Shown here one piece after another: positions 26,927-40,600 of a stretch of 64,000 nt of DNA; within the stretch, counting starts at the first letter, position 1; every line of letters starts with the position of its first letter. Origin of the DNA: Linanthus parryae (Eukaryota; Streptophyta; Magnoliopsida; Ericales; Polemoniaceae); contig JALGPY010000003.1 in NCBI GenBank assembly GCA_023055425.1, positions 22,813,001 to 22,877,000 of the forward strand, in the 5' to 3' direction. Position numbers and translations under genes: made by a program. Below the pieces are notes generated by a model. The model was not told where the DNA came from. It ran no database searches and saw nothing but the letters and a program-made list of their open reading frames with translations.

Positions 26927-29900
26927 CTAATATGAAATGAAATGCATGGTGATAGTGACAAAGAGCGTACCTGTCACCACATTGTGTGCCGCTTCTTCCT
27001 CTACTTGGTTCATCATATAGATTTGGCCACCTGGCCTCTGGTTGTTGCCCTGAGCTACATTCCTTCCATTTTCGTTTCCATTGTTTCTAGCTCCATTGTT
27101 ACCGTTGCCACCATTGGCAGTCACATTCTTGTTATGCGCCCCATTGCCATTGCCATTGTAGTTTCCCTGCTGGTAGGTGTTCCCATTCTGGTTATGGTTG
27201 TTCCCCTGATAGTTATGTCCATTCCCTTGATTATTCCCTCCATTATTTGCAGCTTTCCTTTTGTTTCACTCGTACCTCCTGTGGCCCAAGATGCCGCAAT
27301 AGTCGCATGCTACCTTCCTTCCATCACAAGTAACACCTGGTTTGTAATACCCCGTGTTTAACTAAAAGGGCAATCTAGTAATTTTAGACGTGATAATTAA
27401 ATTTTGGGTTTTGCGAGTGGTGATTGGGTTATTTTTCGGGGATTTATTAGACGAGAAAACTAGGGCGAAAATTTTAATTTTTGCGCGATTCGTTTTATTT
27501 TTCTAAACGACCTCGCGGTAACACCTACCGCGACAAACCAAACGGTTGCCACACCGAATCATTTCTCTTTTTCCATTTCTTTAATAAATGAAAACAACTT
27601 TTTGTTTCTCTCAGCTTTTTGTTTCTTCACCTTCACGAACAAGAAGCTCCTCACCGCCCTCACCTTCACCGCCACCAACATCACCGCCCTCACCAACACA
27701 ACTTCTCCAAGTAACCTCAGCCTATAAATGCCCATCATCACCTTCCCCTGCACCCATCAGCCACCACCACTCCATCACAACTCTCTCTCTCTCTCTCCTC
27801 TTACACTACTTCGGCAAACAACCATCAACAACCACCACCACTTCGCCACCATCACCTCCACCCTCTCTCTCAGTCTCTGTCCCATCCATCTCTCCCTCTG
27901 CTTCGATAGAATCAGAAGCAACAACAGCAGCAGTGAAGCCACAGCCACCACCACTCTCTCTCGTCTCTGTTTTCACCGGAAAACAACCACCACCACAACT
28001 CGAAACCATTAACACCTCCACCTCTGCCTCGTCCTCTCTCTCTCTCTCTGTCTGGTTCTTCCCAGTCGAAGGAAACCGCAGCAGCAGCGGCTGAAACCAA
28101 CCACCGCCGCTGCAACCGCCGGAGGAACCACCGGAAGCGCCACCACAACCACCGGCACCACCATCACCAACATCTCCACCCATCACCAATCGTCTCCCAC
28201 TCGATCACTCTCTCTCTCTCTTTCCCTCTCTGCTTAGAACCCAGAAGCAGAGGCAAACCCAGCAGCAGGAGCGACCCCGACGCCGGCAAAGCACCATTAC
28301 TTCCGGCGAGATTTTCGACCCGGCCAATCGGAAGGTACCCAGACCCTCTGCTCCCTCTCCCTCGACACCAGAAGCGCCGACCCAGCTCCATGAGGTGTTA
28401 GACGCAGCCAGCAACCACCGGAAAGGCCACCGTCGAACTCCATCACCGGCGGGAATTCCGACGACCCGACCCGCCTTGCTTCTTCATCTATTTTCGCGAT
28501 TTTTGCGACGGGAGACGGATTGGTGGACATCGGCTTCATCGATCATCCTACGTACTAACTGCCAAGTCAAATAAGGTGTGTTTACATGCTTAGCCTAGTG
28601 TGCCTAGCTCTTTTCGTGTCGATTGCGATTACTATTTTCTGTCTCAAAATATAATTGTTATTATTTGTTACACTTGTCGAATATTTGAACTGTTGGCTAC
28701 CGTTATTGATAACTCTCACGCGATGATTAATAATCCGTTAATAATACAAAGTGGAAAGAATATCGCATGTACCGGAACCAGTTGTTTTACTTATTACGTA
28801 CGGGTGATGATTCCCTGGGCTTTGGTCCCTAAAGATATGGCACTACGTGCACCCCGACTCCTTTCGCCGTAGGCTGGAGTACTGCTTCTAGATACCACTC
28901 CTTTGATTGACGCTCTTAGGAGGGTGTTGCAACACTTAAGGTCTAGAATGTCTGATTGTGGTCACTGGTCTACCCGGGTACTGTGAAGTGAATAAGTGAT
29001 GATTCGATTGCCTCGTTGGCTTTATTATTATTGGGTGGCCCTTTGTCGGCATTATTATATTCGATTAACACTTGGATTATTGATTTACACTTCTGTTTAT
29101 ACCGTTGCGAACTCTGAAACTGTTTTCATTTATACTCTGTCACTTTCATTATATTTAACTTGTGTTCAGCAGTTTATATTATCTTTCCTGTTTTACATGC
29201 TAAGGTGTAGCTCACTCAGTATCTATTGCTGACTTTGAAAACTGCGGTTCCTGTTGTTTTCTTCCCACCGAAGGTCTAGGAGCTGGAACTTAAGGAATAG
29301 AAGGGGCGCAAGACTCACCTAGACTAATAACGTCATAGTTAGTTTCTAGTGTTGCTAAGTTATTGTGTAATAATAAGCACCTTTTGTATAAGACTCTTTG
29401 TTTAATGTTTAATAAATCATGTTGTGGATTTTATTGCTTTTGATCTCCGCCACTTCTATTAAGCATCGCCCTCCCGGTCCTGTCCCGAGCCGGATAAGGG
29501 GGTTGTTGCATGGGTGATCCCCGTTGCATCTTTTACAATAGAAGTGGCGAGCAGGCCTCGCCACCTGGTTGTGTTGGTTCCGGCCATTCCCACGGTTCGG
29601 GTGGTAATTTCCTTTATCATTGTCAGCTTTGAAATGCTTGTCCGACCCCTGGTTGTTGTTTCTTCCTTGGCCATAGTTGCCAGCCTCTCGGCCTTCCGCC
29701 TTCCTCTTTCCTAGCTGTTGTGATAGCTCTTGGTCGACCCTCCAAATGTTTGCAGCTATCCCATAGGCTTCAGACATGGTGTCGTAGGTCCTCGTAAGCA
29801 TGGTCCTCTGAAGGGTGAGCCTTAGACATGCTATGAAGCGGGTGACCATGCGTCCTTCCGTGGGCACTGTGTCTTCTGCAAATCGTGCTAACTCCACGAA

Positions 29901-30422
29901 CTTGTCATAATAGTCCGTCACGGAGTCGTTTCCATCCTTCAACGCGATGAATTCATTATACTTCTTTTCCTTGACGTGCTTTGGATAGAAGTTTGCTCTC
30001 ATAGAAGCCTTCATTGCTTCCCAGTTAAAGCCTTATTTAGCTACGAGCCTTGCTCGATTAGCTGTCCACCAGTTGTCGGCCTTGTCCTTAAAATAGAAAT
30101 CTGCCTCATTGACCTTGCGGGCTTCGGGACATTCCATTGCATGGAAGATTTTATCGAAGTCCCTGATCTCGTTTTCGTGCAGAACTGGATCCTCTTTCCC
30201 GTAAAAGTTGCTCGGGTTCCTCTGACCTATCTTCTTAGACCAGTCTGGTTCCCGTTCATTGGCAACAGTGTTGTTTGGATTGCCCTGGTTGTTGTTCACA
30301 GCCAGAACAAACTGAGCCATCTGAGCGATCAGCTGAGTCACGTGTGGGTGCAATTCTTCAACTCCTTCCATTTGGGTAGACGTGTTGCTTCTGGTGGCGT
30401 AGCGGTGTTGCCTATCATTCAT
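26927..30422 (-). pseudogene. Gypsy gag, copy 2 (stop codon and solo-LTR insertion)
   Basis: From the ATG at 30422: MNDRQHRYATRSNTSTQMEG, then 'SNFYGKEDPVLHENEIRDFD' and KADNWWTANRARLVAK. TAA at about 30033 stops the frame where copy 1 has GAA. The downstream part (MRANFYPKHVKEKKYNEF, 'CKRCNGDHPC') is cut by the solo LTR at 29510; the remainder, with the Asn/Gly repeats, lies at 26927-27337. Copy 1 and copy 2 carry different lesions, so they were disabled independently. Confidence 0.85.
27343..29510. mobile_element. Solo LTR of another Gypsy-type element (2168 bp)
   Basis: Begins TGTAATACCCCG and ends GGGTTGTTGCA (TG..CA). Flanks TGGTT (27338-27342) and TGGGT (29511-29515) match 4 of 5, and gag copy 1 shows the undisturbed site ACATGGGTGATCC near 21418. 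It holds CT- and CCA-rich tracts (27640-28240) with no convincing protein. A solo LTR results from recombination between the two LTRs of a full element. Confidence 0.88.
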
Positions 30423-31006
30423 ATGCCCTATACGATTTCTTATCGATTACGCGATTTGGAGGGTATGCAAATAGGTATGGATACTACGCACAAAAACGAA
30501 TCTAACCGTGCAAGAAGTCATTGTACAAATACGCACACAATGGCAAATCATATAAGAGACTCATTGCGATTTGCGGAAATTGAGAATATAATACTCACAA
30601 ATAACGAAGCATATAGCGAAGTGCGATTAACCAATCAGAAATTAGCACAAAGCCAGGTAAAACACCCTTAAATCATGTAATAAAGAACATACATAAGTGT
30701 AGGGTATAGTATTTCAAAACCAAGGATGAGGGTGGGTGGGAAATACCCCAGTAAGTCACTGGTCATTCGAACATGTATAAGCACTAAGACTTGAAAATGG
30801 AATGAAAGTAAAGACAAGTAACACATATCAGTTAGGCATGCGAGGATAAACAAGAGACATAACCCAAAATCCCCGGCTTATTCAGATTTAACTTTTCAGT
30901 TTGTCTTGCCCTACCAATTTCAACTTCAAGTTCGAAATGAGTTTTGGTTACTTTCAAAAATCTTAGTTATAAGTGTTTTCTCCCTACAGTCCTACTGGAT
31001 GTCACT

Positions 31007-31018
31007 GCTCAGATACCA
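31007..31018 (-). other. Gypsy primer binding site, element 2
   Basis: Minus strand TGGTATCTGAGC, one change from the initiator tRNA-Met type, 2 nt from the end of LTR 3. Confidence 0.8.
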
Positions 31019-31020
31019 AC

Positions 31021-34000
31021 TGTAACACCCCCGATTTCCAGAGGAACCGGAAACCGGTTGGTGCCCTCCGTACAGGGGATTTTACCCTTTCGTACAAGGA
31101 GTGGTAACAACAAACAAGTGAAACAAAACATCCAACTACTGATTTATTACGATAAAAGTTTACAACATTCGTGACTGGTTCCAAACTGGACACCGAGTCT
31201 AACAAAACATATTTTACAACAAAAAGGCTCTCCGGTTAATTACTAAGCTCTACTGTTTGCATGAGAGAACGTGTCGTGATCACAGCGCGTTACCCCAAGC
31301 AATCAATCAAAATCCTGTGGGGAATTTTAAAGAAACAAGGACGCAGTTTTTGAGTATCAGTAAAAACTGGGTGAATAAACAACTTATCATGTAAAATAGA
31401 GTGGCTGAGAAAGGTTACAGGTTTCCGTGTTTAAAAGAGTTTGAAAAGTAACATAGTATAAATATAAACATCAGAGTAAAGACTTGAATCATTTTCAGAA
31501 ACATAAGTACAAGTAGAAGTGACGATTATCAGAGTCCTCCAAAAGTTGTTGTCTCTAAACTAATAGTTATTATGAGTAACAAATTTGTTTATCGAGATGT
31601 TCACACGTTTCCAAACGTGAAATGAAACAAGTCATATTATTATGTCGCAGTAACCAGGGGAGACCAGGGTAAATAGAAAAAGATGATAATGGCATGTAGG
31701 GGGTTATGATAACCCAACCTTTTTACCAAGCGTTAAAGACGATTCCAACCGTCCCGCTAGTCATAATACAAGCAGCTACCAGACCTTAAGTGTCGACACC
31801 CCCTTAAGATTGTAAGTCAGAAGAGTAGTACTAGAATGATGGACTCTCACCAACAAGGTGAAGAGCCGAGGCACGAAGTCCCCAACTTAAAGCAGGTCCG
31901 AGACTCCAACAAGTAGTCAAGGCATTCTACCGAATAAATAATTACGGCAGTAGCCAACTTAGTAACAAGCGACGTAGGCGTATAGCACTGTCACAGACGC
32001 AACTGGTTCCGGTACTTGCGATTCTTTCACTTTACGTTATTAATGAATTCTGATTGTGTGATATTTGAATAATAAATTTTCTGATTTGAAGAGAAGTAAT
32101 AAAGTGGCGATTTAAAACCAAGTATAGCATGTTTGGCAAAAAGAGAACAGAGTACAACAGTAATTTATAAATAAACAAGTATATCACATGTATATTTTGA
32201 GACGTGAAATAAAAATCACATTTTGACACGAAAGGAGATAAGCACGCAACGCTATGCATGAATACTCACCGTGAGAGCCGAAGATACGCAAGTTGCACTA
32301 CAGGTAGACAACGCCTGGTTCTAAGAAGTCAGGCTCTACAAACAAACAAAATAGTCCTAATCACAAACAAGTTTGGTTTACAACGTATGACGATGCACGT
32401 GTCCTATTTGAAGGCAAGCGGAAACTCTAAGTAATTATAGACACCTAATTATATTACGAAAGCAAATTCTATATAGACTACCAAGACATGAATCTCGAAA
32501 ATAATTTTAGAAAATTAAATATTAAATTTTAAGAATATAAAACTATTTAGTTAAACAAATTTATGTATTGATAAAGTAGTATTAAACTTTACAATTTATT
32601 GTAATTCCAATAGTATATGAAGTAAAACGAAATATAGATTTCATTTATATTTAAGCAAAATAATATTTATTAAGTATATATATTTAAACATATACAAAAA
32701 TATATTTTATTAACTTATTTTCAAGAACTAATTATAAATATCTATTTGTAAACAATTTCTAATCCGTATAAATATTTCTTTTCATTTATATTATAAAAAT
32801 GTTTATTTGTATATATTTATTCTAGTTATTAAATTAACAGAATTTCAAAAAATATTTATACTAACTAAATACACAAAAGTAATTACATGTATTTGTATAT
32901 GTATATGTAGTTTAGGGCTAAAGACAGCAAGCACCCCCACTACAACTAACAACTTTTAAAGATGTGACAAAACATGCCCTCAAAGTCTCACATAGCACAA
33001 AATAACCCCCCACTGAAACACAACAGATACATCTTCTTCTTCCTCTTGAGTAATACGGCGATCCCAACACCCAGATGCGAATTGGAATGCAAAGACAAGA
33101 TCTGGATGAAGCAAATTGAACTGAGATTGAGCGGAGAGAGTACCCAAAAAAATCAGTTGATTCGATGAAGAGGAGCTTCGGGTCGAGGTTTTGTCGAGGC
33201 TTCGGACGGTGATGGGGGCGTCAGGGTTCTGGGTCGTGGTCGCCGGATTACTCCGGTGGCGGGGCTTCGTCGGCGCGCAATCAGAGATGCGGAGAGAGGT
33301 GGAGGAAGAGACGGATGGAAGCGGGGAAGAGTCAGCCGATTGCAGCGGCGGTAGCGGCGTAGGGCTCTATCTCCGGCGTCGGCTGCTGCTGCTGCTTCTG
33401 GGTTGCTGTCGAGGCCGAGAGAGAGAGAGGTGAGTCCGAGAGTGAGAGGGGTGGTGTGTGGTGATGGTTATTGGAGGTGAAGGGGGCTCACTGATGGTGG
33501 TGGATTGCTCTGTTTTCAGGTGTAAAACAGAGGCTTTTGGGCTATTTTCAGTGGGTTTCTTCGGGTTAACACAAAGGGTGATAGGGGCTTGGTTTGTGAG
33601 ATGAAGGGAAAGGAGGTGATGGTGGTGGCTGAAAGGTGGAACGGTGGTGGTTTTGGAGGAGATTGTAGGTGGTGGCTGATTGGGGTGCTGTTGGTTGTTC
33701 TCGGCAAAACAGGGCCGAGAGATGGAGGTGAAGAAGGTGAAGAGGATGAAGAAGAAAAGGGGGTTAAGAAGAGATGAGGGAGATAGGTTGATGTGAATTG
33801 AGAGAAGCTAGGCTAGCTAGCTGGAGAGAAAGCCACGCTCGGCGTGGTTGTCGCAGGAGAAGAGTACGGAGATGAAGGAGGTGCTGGTCGGGGGCTGAAG
33901 CAGAACACAGCAGAGGAAAAAAAAGGAGATGGGATGGGAGAGAGAAAAAGATTGGGTGTGGTTGGGTCACGCAATTACGCGGTGGTTCGCGACGCGATAA

Positions 34001-34237
34001 GTGACTAGAAACACAACGAATAATAAAAACACAAAGTAATTTTTAGACGCGACGATTACGTTGAAGCGTGACGAAAATTAATACGAGACACATAATTTAT
34101 ACGAAAATAAAATGATTTCGGCTGAAAGATTAAACGTTGACTGATAATGTAAGTTTGTCTGAAACAGTGAAATTCAACTGATAAAATAAACTTTTGTCTG
34201 ACAAAGTAAATTTGGACTGTTTAAATAAAAAAAAAAA

Positions 34238-34298
<61 letters not shown>

Positions 34299-34309
34299 TT
34301 AATAATAAT

Positions 34310-34361
<52 letters not shown>

Positions 34362-34858
34362 TGACTGATAAACGAAATTCGACTGACAAAAAAAATAAGT
34401 TTGACTAATAAAACAAGATTTCATTATAAAACAAAAGTTCGACTGACGAACGCATTATGACAACAAAACGGAGTTCGACTAGAAAACGAAAGTTGACTGA
34501 CAACTGTTAACAATAATTTGACTAATGTTTTTAATAAAAGTTCAAATATTAATTTTGAGGAAAACTCTTCAACGTTTTATTTTAATAAACATTTACTACA
34601 CTATTAATTTAAAATTTATAGTTAACTTATTATTTAAAACGAAACGATATTATTAAATAACATTATAGGAATATATAACTTTATCAAGATAGTTATAATC
34701 GCAGAATTTATCACTACGACATAAATCACACGCAATATATGCAGCGTCTTATTACGACTAACACTAATATCAAACAATACGATTCTCACATTTTCGAATA
34801 ATAAATATAGTGTTTGAAATTACTAAAATAACCCTATAGTAAAATACGAGTTGTTACA
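31021..34858 (-). mobile_element. Gypsy LTR 3 (right, 5' LTR), 3838 bp
   Basis: Starts TGTAACACCCCCG and ends CGAGTTGTTACA. An (AAT)n array at 34238-34360 is interrupted near 34300. The right target copy TGGTA is 34859-34863. Confidence 0.9.
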
Positions 34859-34863
34859 TGGTA

Positions 34864-36035
34864 ATCATTTGGTTTTGGGTAGAGAACATGCTCTTGAAAT
34901 CCTATGGGAGAGACATGGCATGGTCTCGAAATCATGTATTATCAGTTTATACAAATAAATTTTTCTTCCTTTTCTATATCTCTTCAAAATGCTGTGAGTT
35001 TTGTATGTTTTACATGTTTTTGTATCCGTTCTCATTTCATCTTCTATTTTGTTTATGCTAGTGATGCATTCTTGTTAGACGGGTTCAAATGTATAGTAGT
35101 GGAGATGCAACCCACTACATTTGAAGTTGGTAACTTTGTAATACAACAATTTGGTCTTGTATTATTGCTCTTTCTGTCCTCTAATTGAGATGGTTCATAT
35201 CAGGAAGTAAAGAAGTTCACCGCTGGGCTAAACAAGTTGCATTTTGTTATCGACTCTTGTTCTTTATGACATTTTTAGGTTGAGTGATTGAACCATTATA
35301 TGCCAGGGCCACCATATTCTGGAAGTTTCATATGAAAATTAACATGTCTTTTAGATTTCAGATACTGCAATTTGCTGATTTTATCTAGGAAAATCGGTAT
35401 TCCTAGAAGATAGATGCAAGTTGTTCCGATCTACTGAAAATATGAACATTTATATTTCTAATCACTCTTTGCTATATTTTTACGTCATCGTAGCGAGTGA
35501 GAATTGATGGAGAAGCTGTAACTGATATCTTCTCAAGCATTTTGATCACAGCTGAAACATAGCAGCAAACTAGCTACTCAACCGCTAACACCATGTAATG
35601 CCAATGTCCTGTAGCTAACAAGTGCGATCTAATAGCCTCTCCACCAACCAAATATTCTTCAGAAAAAATTTGTTCTTTTGATCGTTCGCCAAGACGAATA
35701 GAAGCGAGCAACAGAGAGGAAGAACGAGTTTCCTTCATGGAAACCAATAATAAAGTCCCTAAATTGCAGAAATTAAGAAATCTACCTTTTCCGAATGGAT
35801 CTATCATGTGCAGTGGGGGGGGGGGGTATAGTCATGTGGTGGGTTTTAGGCAAAGAGATGACAGTATTGTTTAGCTCAAGTCATATGATAGCTACTGAAA
35901 CAATCTTAGATAGTTATGTGATTGAGAAATGGCTATTTTTCTATGGCTGTTCAGTTTAAAAATAAAGAATGAAGTTGTGAAAAGAGATTGCTCTTCATTG
36001 CTCTGGTGGTTACAATTTGGACAGGTTTGTGGGTC
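34864..36035. other. 3' part of the F-box 2 locus and flank up to the Copia insertion
   Basis: It contains the F-box 2 last-exon remnant (35062) and a 3' UTR stretch (AGGAAGTAAAGAAGTTCACC near 35201) that matches the F-box 1 3' UTR. From about 35500 on nothing is recognised; a run of 12 G is at 35815-35826. Confidence 0.5.
35062..35090 (+). pseudogene. Last-exon remnant of F-box 2
   Basis: After an acceptor-like GCTAG, the bases read (x)DAFLLDGFK, the same position as RDGFLSKGFKLKL in F-box 3/4 and RGFLSDGFKLG in F-box 1. The expected stop is lost and the frame runs on to 35188. Distance from the F-box 2 exon 1 remnant is about 19.4 kb because of the Gypsy array. Confidence 0.65.
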
Positions 36036-36040
36036 TTGTG

Positions 36041-37023
36041 TGTTAGAAAAAATGTTGGAGTTTCTGCAAATTAATGAACACAGATTGAATAAATAAAACT
36101 GAAAGAACTTACTGATTGAGAGTTTCCCGAAAGCTGCTGTGATGTCGAAGACAGTCTCGTACATGAATGGGTACGGGTTCCTTAAAACAGATTAGCCGCC
36201 TGCTATGCTGAGTGGCTTCTGTTTCCCAGGATAAAAGTCTTCCGGCGCGGTGGTTGAAAGCACGTAACCACCAAGCCCGACGAACCGAAACTTGGTAGAG
36301 AAAGTTTACTGCTGTGAGAGAGAATGAATGCTGTGAAAATTTCGGTTGGTTCTGAAAACTGGAGAAGGCATTGAATTTATTGAGAGAAGGTGGCGGTTGG
36401 CTGACGGGCCGAACGGTTACAACCGTTGACTGTTCAGAAAACAGAACGGTTGTAACTGTTCTGTTAATTAACAACCATTCTGTTAATTAATTATCATAAT
36501 AATATTTAATTATTAATTAAAATAATTAATTAGTTTTTGGCCCAAAAAGATATAGGCCTCAACTAACTACTCAGCCCAACCCAACCACCCACCACACCAC
36601 ACCACGTCACGGCCCGGCCCGTGCCCGAACCCGAGACCGAGCCGAGCCGGCCGGACGGACGGCGGCGGCGGCGCGCGCGCGCGCATGTGGTGGTTCGACC
36701 ATTGTCTAGGTCCTCTCTCCTGCACAAAATGTGCTCCACCCAAAGGGCGTGCCCTTAAGGTCCAACCTTGAAGTAGATAAGTACTTCATCTTCTCCCTTG
36801 AACCAAGATGTGGTTCTATTTTGTTTCCAACAAATTGTTTGCTCATGAACTCATTTTGAGAGCATGATTTGATCATTCATTCCTTAATGTTTTTTGACAA
36901 ATGAGTTATCGCAACGACCACCAAGTTGCCATCTACACGATGATGCAATTGGTGTTGTTAACTCGCATATGAGCTGGATAATAATCGCACTCAAAGTCGG
37001 GTCAAAAAACATCTTTTCCAACA
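36041..37023 (-). mobile_element. 3' LTR of the Copia element (983 bp)
   Basis: Longer than the other LTR. It keeps a 41-bp segment after GAATTTAT and longer CACC and GC-repeat stretches near 36590-36690. Confidence 0.95.
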
Positions 37024-37032
37024 ATCCCCCAC
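37024..37032 (-). other. Copia polypurine tract
   Basis: Minus strand GTGGGGGAT directly before the 3' LTR (TGTTGG). This is where plus-strand DNA synthesis is primed. Confidence 0.85.
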
Positions 37033-37610
37033 ATGAATGACAAATTAGCGCTAATGCTGAAAATGCCAAGTAGTGGTTAACTATCTCAAGTGGTTCATTG
37101 ATTGCTTAAGGAAAAGTAGTCATAGACTTTGAACTTTTCCCTTAGTGAGATGCTATAGGGTATACTGGCTTGTCAGTGAACGAATCGCCTTGAACTGCTT
37201 GCCGCGGTGTATACCTAGTCGATAGCAACCACACAATTAGTGGACCTATCCAAATTTGGTTCTCATGGTTGTGTTCATTTTGGCCTTGAAACACTGTCCT
37301 GGTTTCATGAGTAGACTTAGAGGAGATAGCCACATCATCCTCCTAGAACCGGCCCGTTCCTACCCACATAGGTGAGACACATAACGAGTATCCTACATAC
37401 TCTCCTTAAATCCTTTAAGGTACGGTCTCATTAAAAGCCTTTTGCTTACCCTGTCCCTATCACTCGATGTTCGTCCTAGGAATGGATTTGGAAACTTTAT
37501 TTCCGGGTGAGTGATTTATTTATTTGCACTGGTAGTTGGGTTGTCCCTTTTGAACCTACTTCTTGGGATCTCCAGTCACCTAGGTTGGGTTTGCCGCTAC
37601 GTGCAACTCT

Positions 37611-40600
37611 TTACGAGATTGGCTTTAATCCCATTCCCCTTGACGAACTTGCAACTAGTTCTCTCGATAAACCTTTAGTCAACGGATCCGCTATGTTTTC
37701 TTTTGACTTTACGTAATCGATCGATATAATACCTCTTGAGAGAAGTTGCCTAATGGTATTATGTCTCCGACGTATATGTCTAGACTTACCATTATACATG
37801 CTACTTTGTGCCCTACCTATCGCAGATTGGCTATCGCAATGAATGCAGATAGGAGGCACGGGTTTCGGCCATGTTGGGATATCTTCGAGGAAGTGGCGAA
37901 GCCATTCTGCTTCTTCCCCTGCCTTGTCTAACGCTATGAATTCTGCTTCCATAGTAGACCTTGCAATGCACGTCTGCTTTGAAGATTTCAAACATATTGC
38001 CGCTCCTCCAAGAGTGAAGACGTATCCACTCGTGGATTTAGAATCCCTTGAATCGGAGATCCAATTGGCATCGCAATATCCTTCCATGACAGCTGGATAG
38101 TTCGAGTATTGTAATCCTAAATTTTTAGTGTATCGAAGATACCTTAATACTCGAGTTAACGCTATCCAGTGATCCTTGCCAGGGTTACTAGTGAAGCGAC
38201 TAAGCTTCCCGAGAGCTTGTGCGATGTCCGGCCTTGTACAATTCATAATGTACATGAGGCTTCCTATTACTTGGGCATATTCTGATTGTCTAACACCTTC
38301 GCCACGATTCTTAGCGAGATGTAAACTCACATCTACAGGTGTTGTAACCGGTTTATTATTCCCTTTATCAAATTTTTCGAGTACTTTCTCGATATAATGA
38401 GATTGGGAAAGACCATAGCCCTCAGCAGTCTTTGTGATTTTAATTCCTAAAATCACATCCGCAATTCCGAGATCTTTCATGTCGAATTTCGTGGACAACA
38501 ACTTCTTTGTATCAAGAATTATTGTCTTGTTGCTCCCCATAATTAGCATGTCATCGACATACAAACATATTATGACACATTCCTTTGCGACAGTTTTGGA
38601 ATAAACACATTTGTCGCATTCATTTGTTCGAAATCCATGAACTTTCATGACTTTATCGAATTTTTCGTGCCATTGCTTTGGAGCCTGTTTTAGACCGTAG
38701 AGGGATTTCTTAAGTCGACAATATTTGGTTTCGGTTCCCGGAACTTTAAATCCTTCTGTTTGCTCCATATAAATTTCCTCTTCCAATTCTCCGTTTAGGA
38801 AGGCTGTCTTAACATCCATTTGATGAATTTCAAAATTGAAAATAGAAGCAATAGCAATCAACATTCGAATGGATGTTATTCTCGTCACTGGAGAATAAGT
38901 ATCGAAGAAATCTAACCCCTCCTTTTGCTTATAACCTTTAGCGACAAGTCTCGCTTTGTACTTATCTATTGTACCATCGGGTTTAAGCTTTTTCTTAAAG
39001 ATCCACTTACAACCTAGGGGCTTGGAGCCTTGCGGAATGTCTACTAATTCCCAAGTATTATTTTGTAAGATGGACTCAATTTCGCTATTTATGGCCTCTT
39101 TCCAATATGGAGCATCAACACTAGACATGGCTTCTTTGTAACTTTTTGGATCATTTTCCGTTAAATATGTTAGGAATTCAGGTCCAAAAGTTTTTGCCGT
39201 TTTGGCTCGTTTACTCCGCCTTACCTCTTCCTCTTGGTCGTTGCCAATGGCTGTCTCATGCGTCCGTTTTCCAGACTCTTGTACTTCCTTTACTTTGTAA
39301 GGAAAGATATCTTCGAAGAAGGAGGCATTGGCCGACTCAATAATAGTGTTTTCGTGAATGTCTGGTATTTCTGATTTGTGTACCAGAAATCGATGAGCAC
39401 TACTATTAGCCGCATATCCAATGAAGATGCAATCTATTGTTTTAGGTCCTAACTTGACCTTTTTCGGTAGAGGGGTCGCAACTTTTGCAAGACACCCCCA
39501 CACTCGCAAGTGTTTGTATGAGGGCGTTCGACCTTTCCATAGTTCATATGGGGTTTTGTCGAAGTTCTTTTTCGGTATTCTATTTAGAATGTAGTTTGCG
39601 CTTAGTAGAGCTTCCCCCCACAAGTTCTGAGGCAATCCTGAACTCAAAAGCAATGCGTTTAGCATTTCCTTTAATGTTCGATTTTTCCTTTCCGCAACCC
39701 CATTTTGTTGAGGTGTATAGGGTGCCGATGTTTGATGAATGATTCCATTTTCAGCGCATATGTCAATGAAAGGCGAATCATATTCCCCTCCACGATCGCT
39801 CCGAAGTATCTTAATCTTCTTGTTAAGTTGATTTTCCACTTCGGACTTGTATTGTTTGAAGGCGTCCAATGCTTCATCTCGACTATGTAATAAGTAGACA
39901 TAACAATACTTGGTATAGTCGTCAATGAATGTAATGAAGTATTTCTTCCCATTCCTGGTTTCCACAAACTTCAAATCACAAATATCGGTGTGAATTAGTT
40001 CGAGAGGACTTGTTGATTTCGTACCAATTGGTTTGAACGATTTCTTAGTCAATTTAGCCTCGACACAAATTTCACATTTGTGGTTTAAGTCAATACTTCC
40101 GTTAGGAAGATGGTCCAATTTCATCAATTTACGAATGGAGTTGTAATTGACATGACCCAATCGTTTATGCCATAAACAGGAAGAGGACTCCGACAAGTAA
40201 TTAACTGCTGCTTTCTTATTCATAGTAGGAATCATAGTCAGTACATTAAGTTTGAAGAGCCCATCCTTAAGGTACCCTTTACCAAGATATTCCCCCGACT
40301 TAGTCAATACAAACTTGTCGGACTCAAATACTAGTTTGAATCCTTTTTTGCTAAGTACAGCTCCCGAGACTAAGTTTTTCCGTATATCCGGAACATGGAG
40401 AACATCATGAAGAGTGATAGTCTTTCCCGAGGTCATTTTCAGCGATATCTTCCCTTTCCCTTTAATTGCGGATGTGGCTGAATTCCCCATGTAGAGAGGT
40501 TCCTCGTTTTCGACTTCCTCGTAGGACGAGAACATCTTCTTATCGGAGCAAATGTGTCGGGTAGCCCCCGTATCAATCCACCATTCCTTAGGGTTACTTC

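Larger units (their letters stand above)
26718..31020 (-). mobile_element. Gypsy internal region 2, interrupted by a solo LTR
   Basis: Same organisation as internal region 1: PPT beside LTR 2, a second PPT-like segment at 26858-26870, gag, PBS. A 2168-bp solo LTR lies inside gag at 27343-29510. Without it the region is about 2.1 kb, as in copy 1. Confidence 0.85.

Noticed and set aside
27588..28539. Pro/Ser/Thr-rich frames on both strands in the solo LTR
   Set aside because: They come from CT- and CCA-rich simple sequence and have no start context, domain or splice support.
35580..36035. Old Copia LTR with a degenerate primer site (minus ATGGTGTTAGCGG near 35590) or a polypurine tract (G12 at 35815)
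   Set aside because: No second LTR, no coding remnant and poor PBS match; likely chance.
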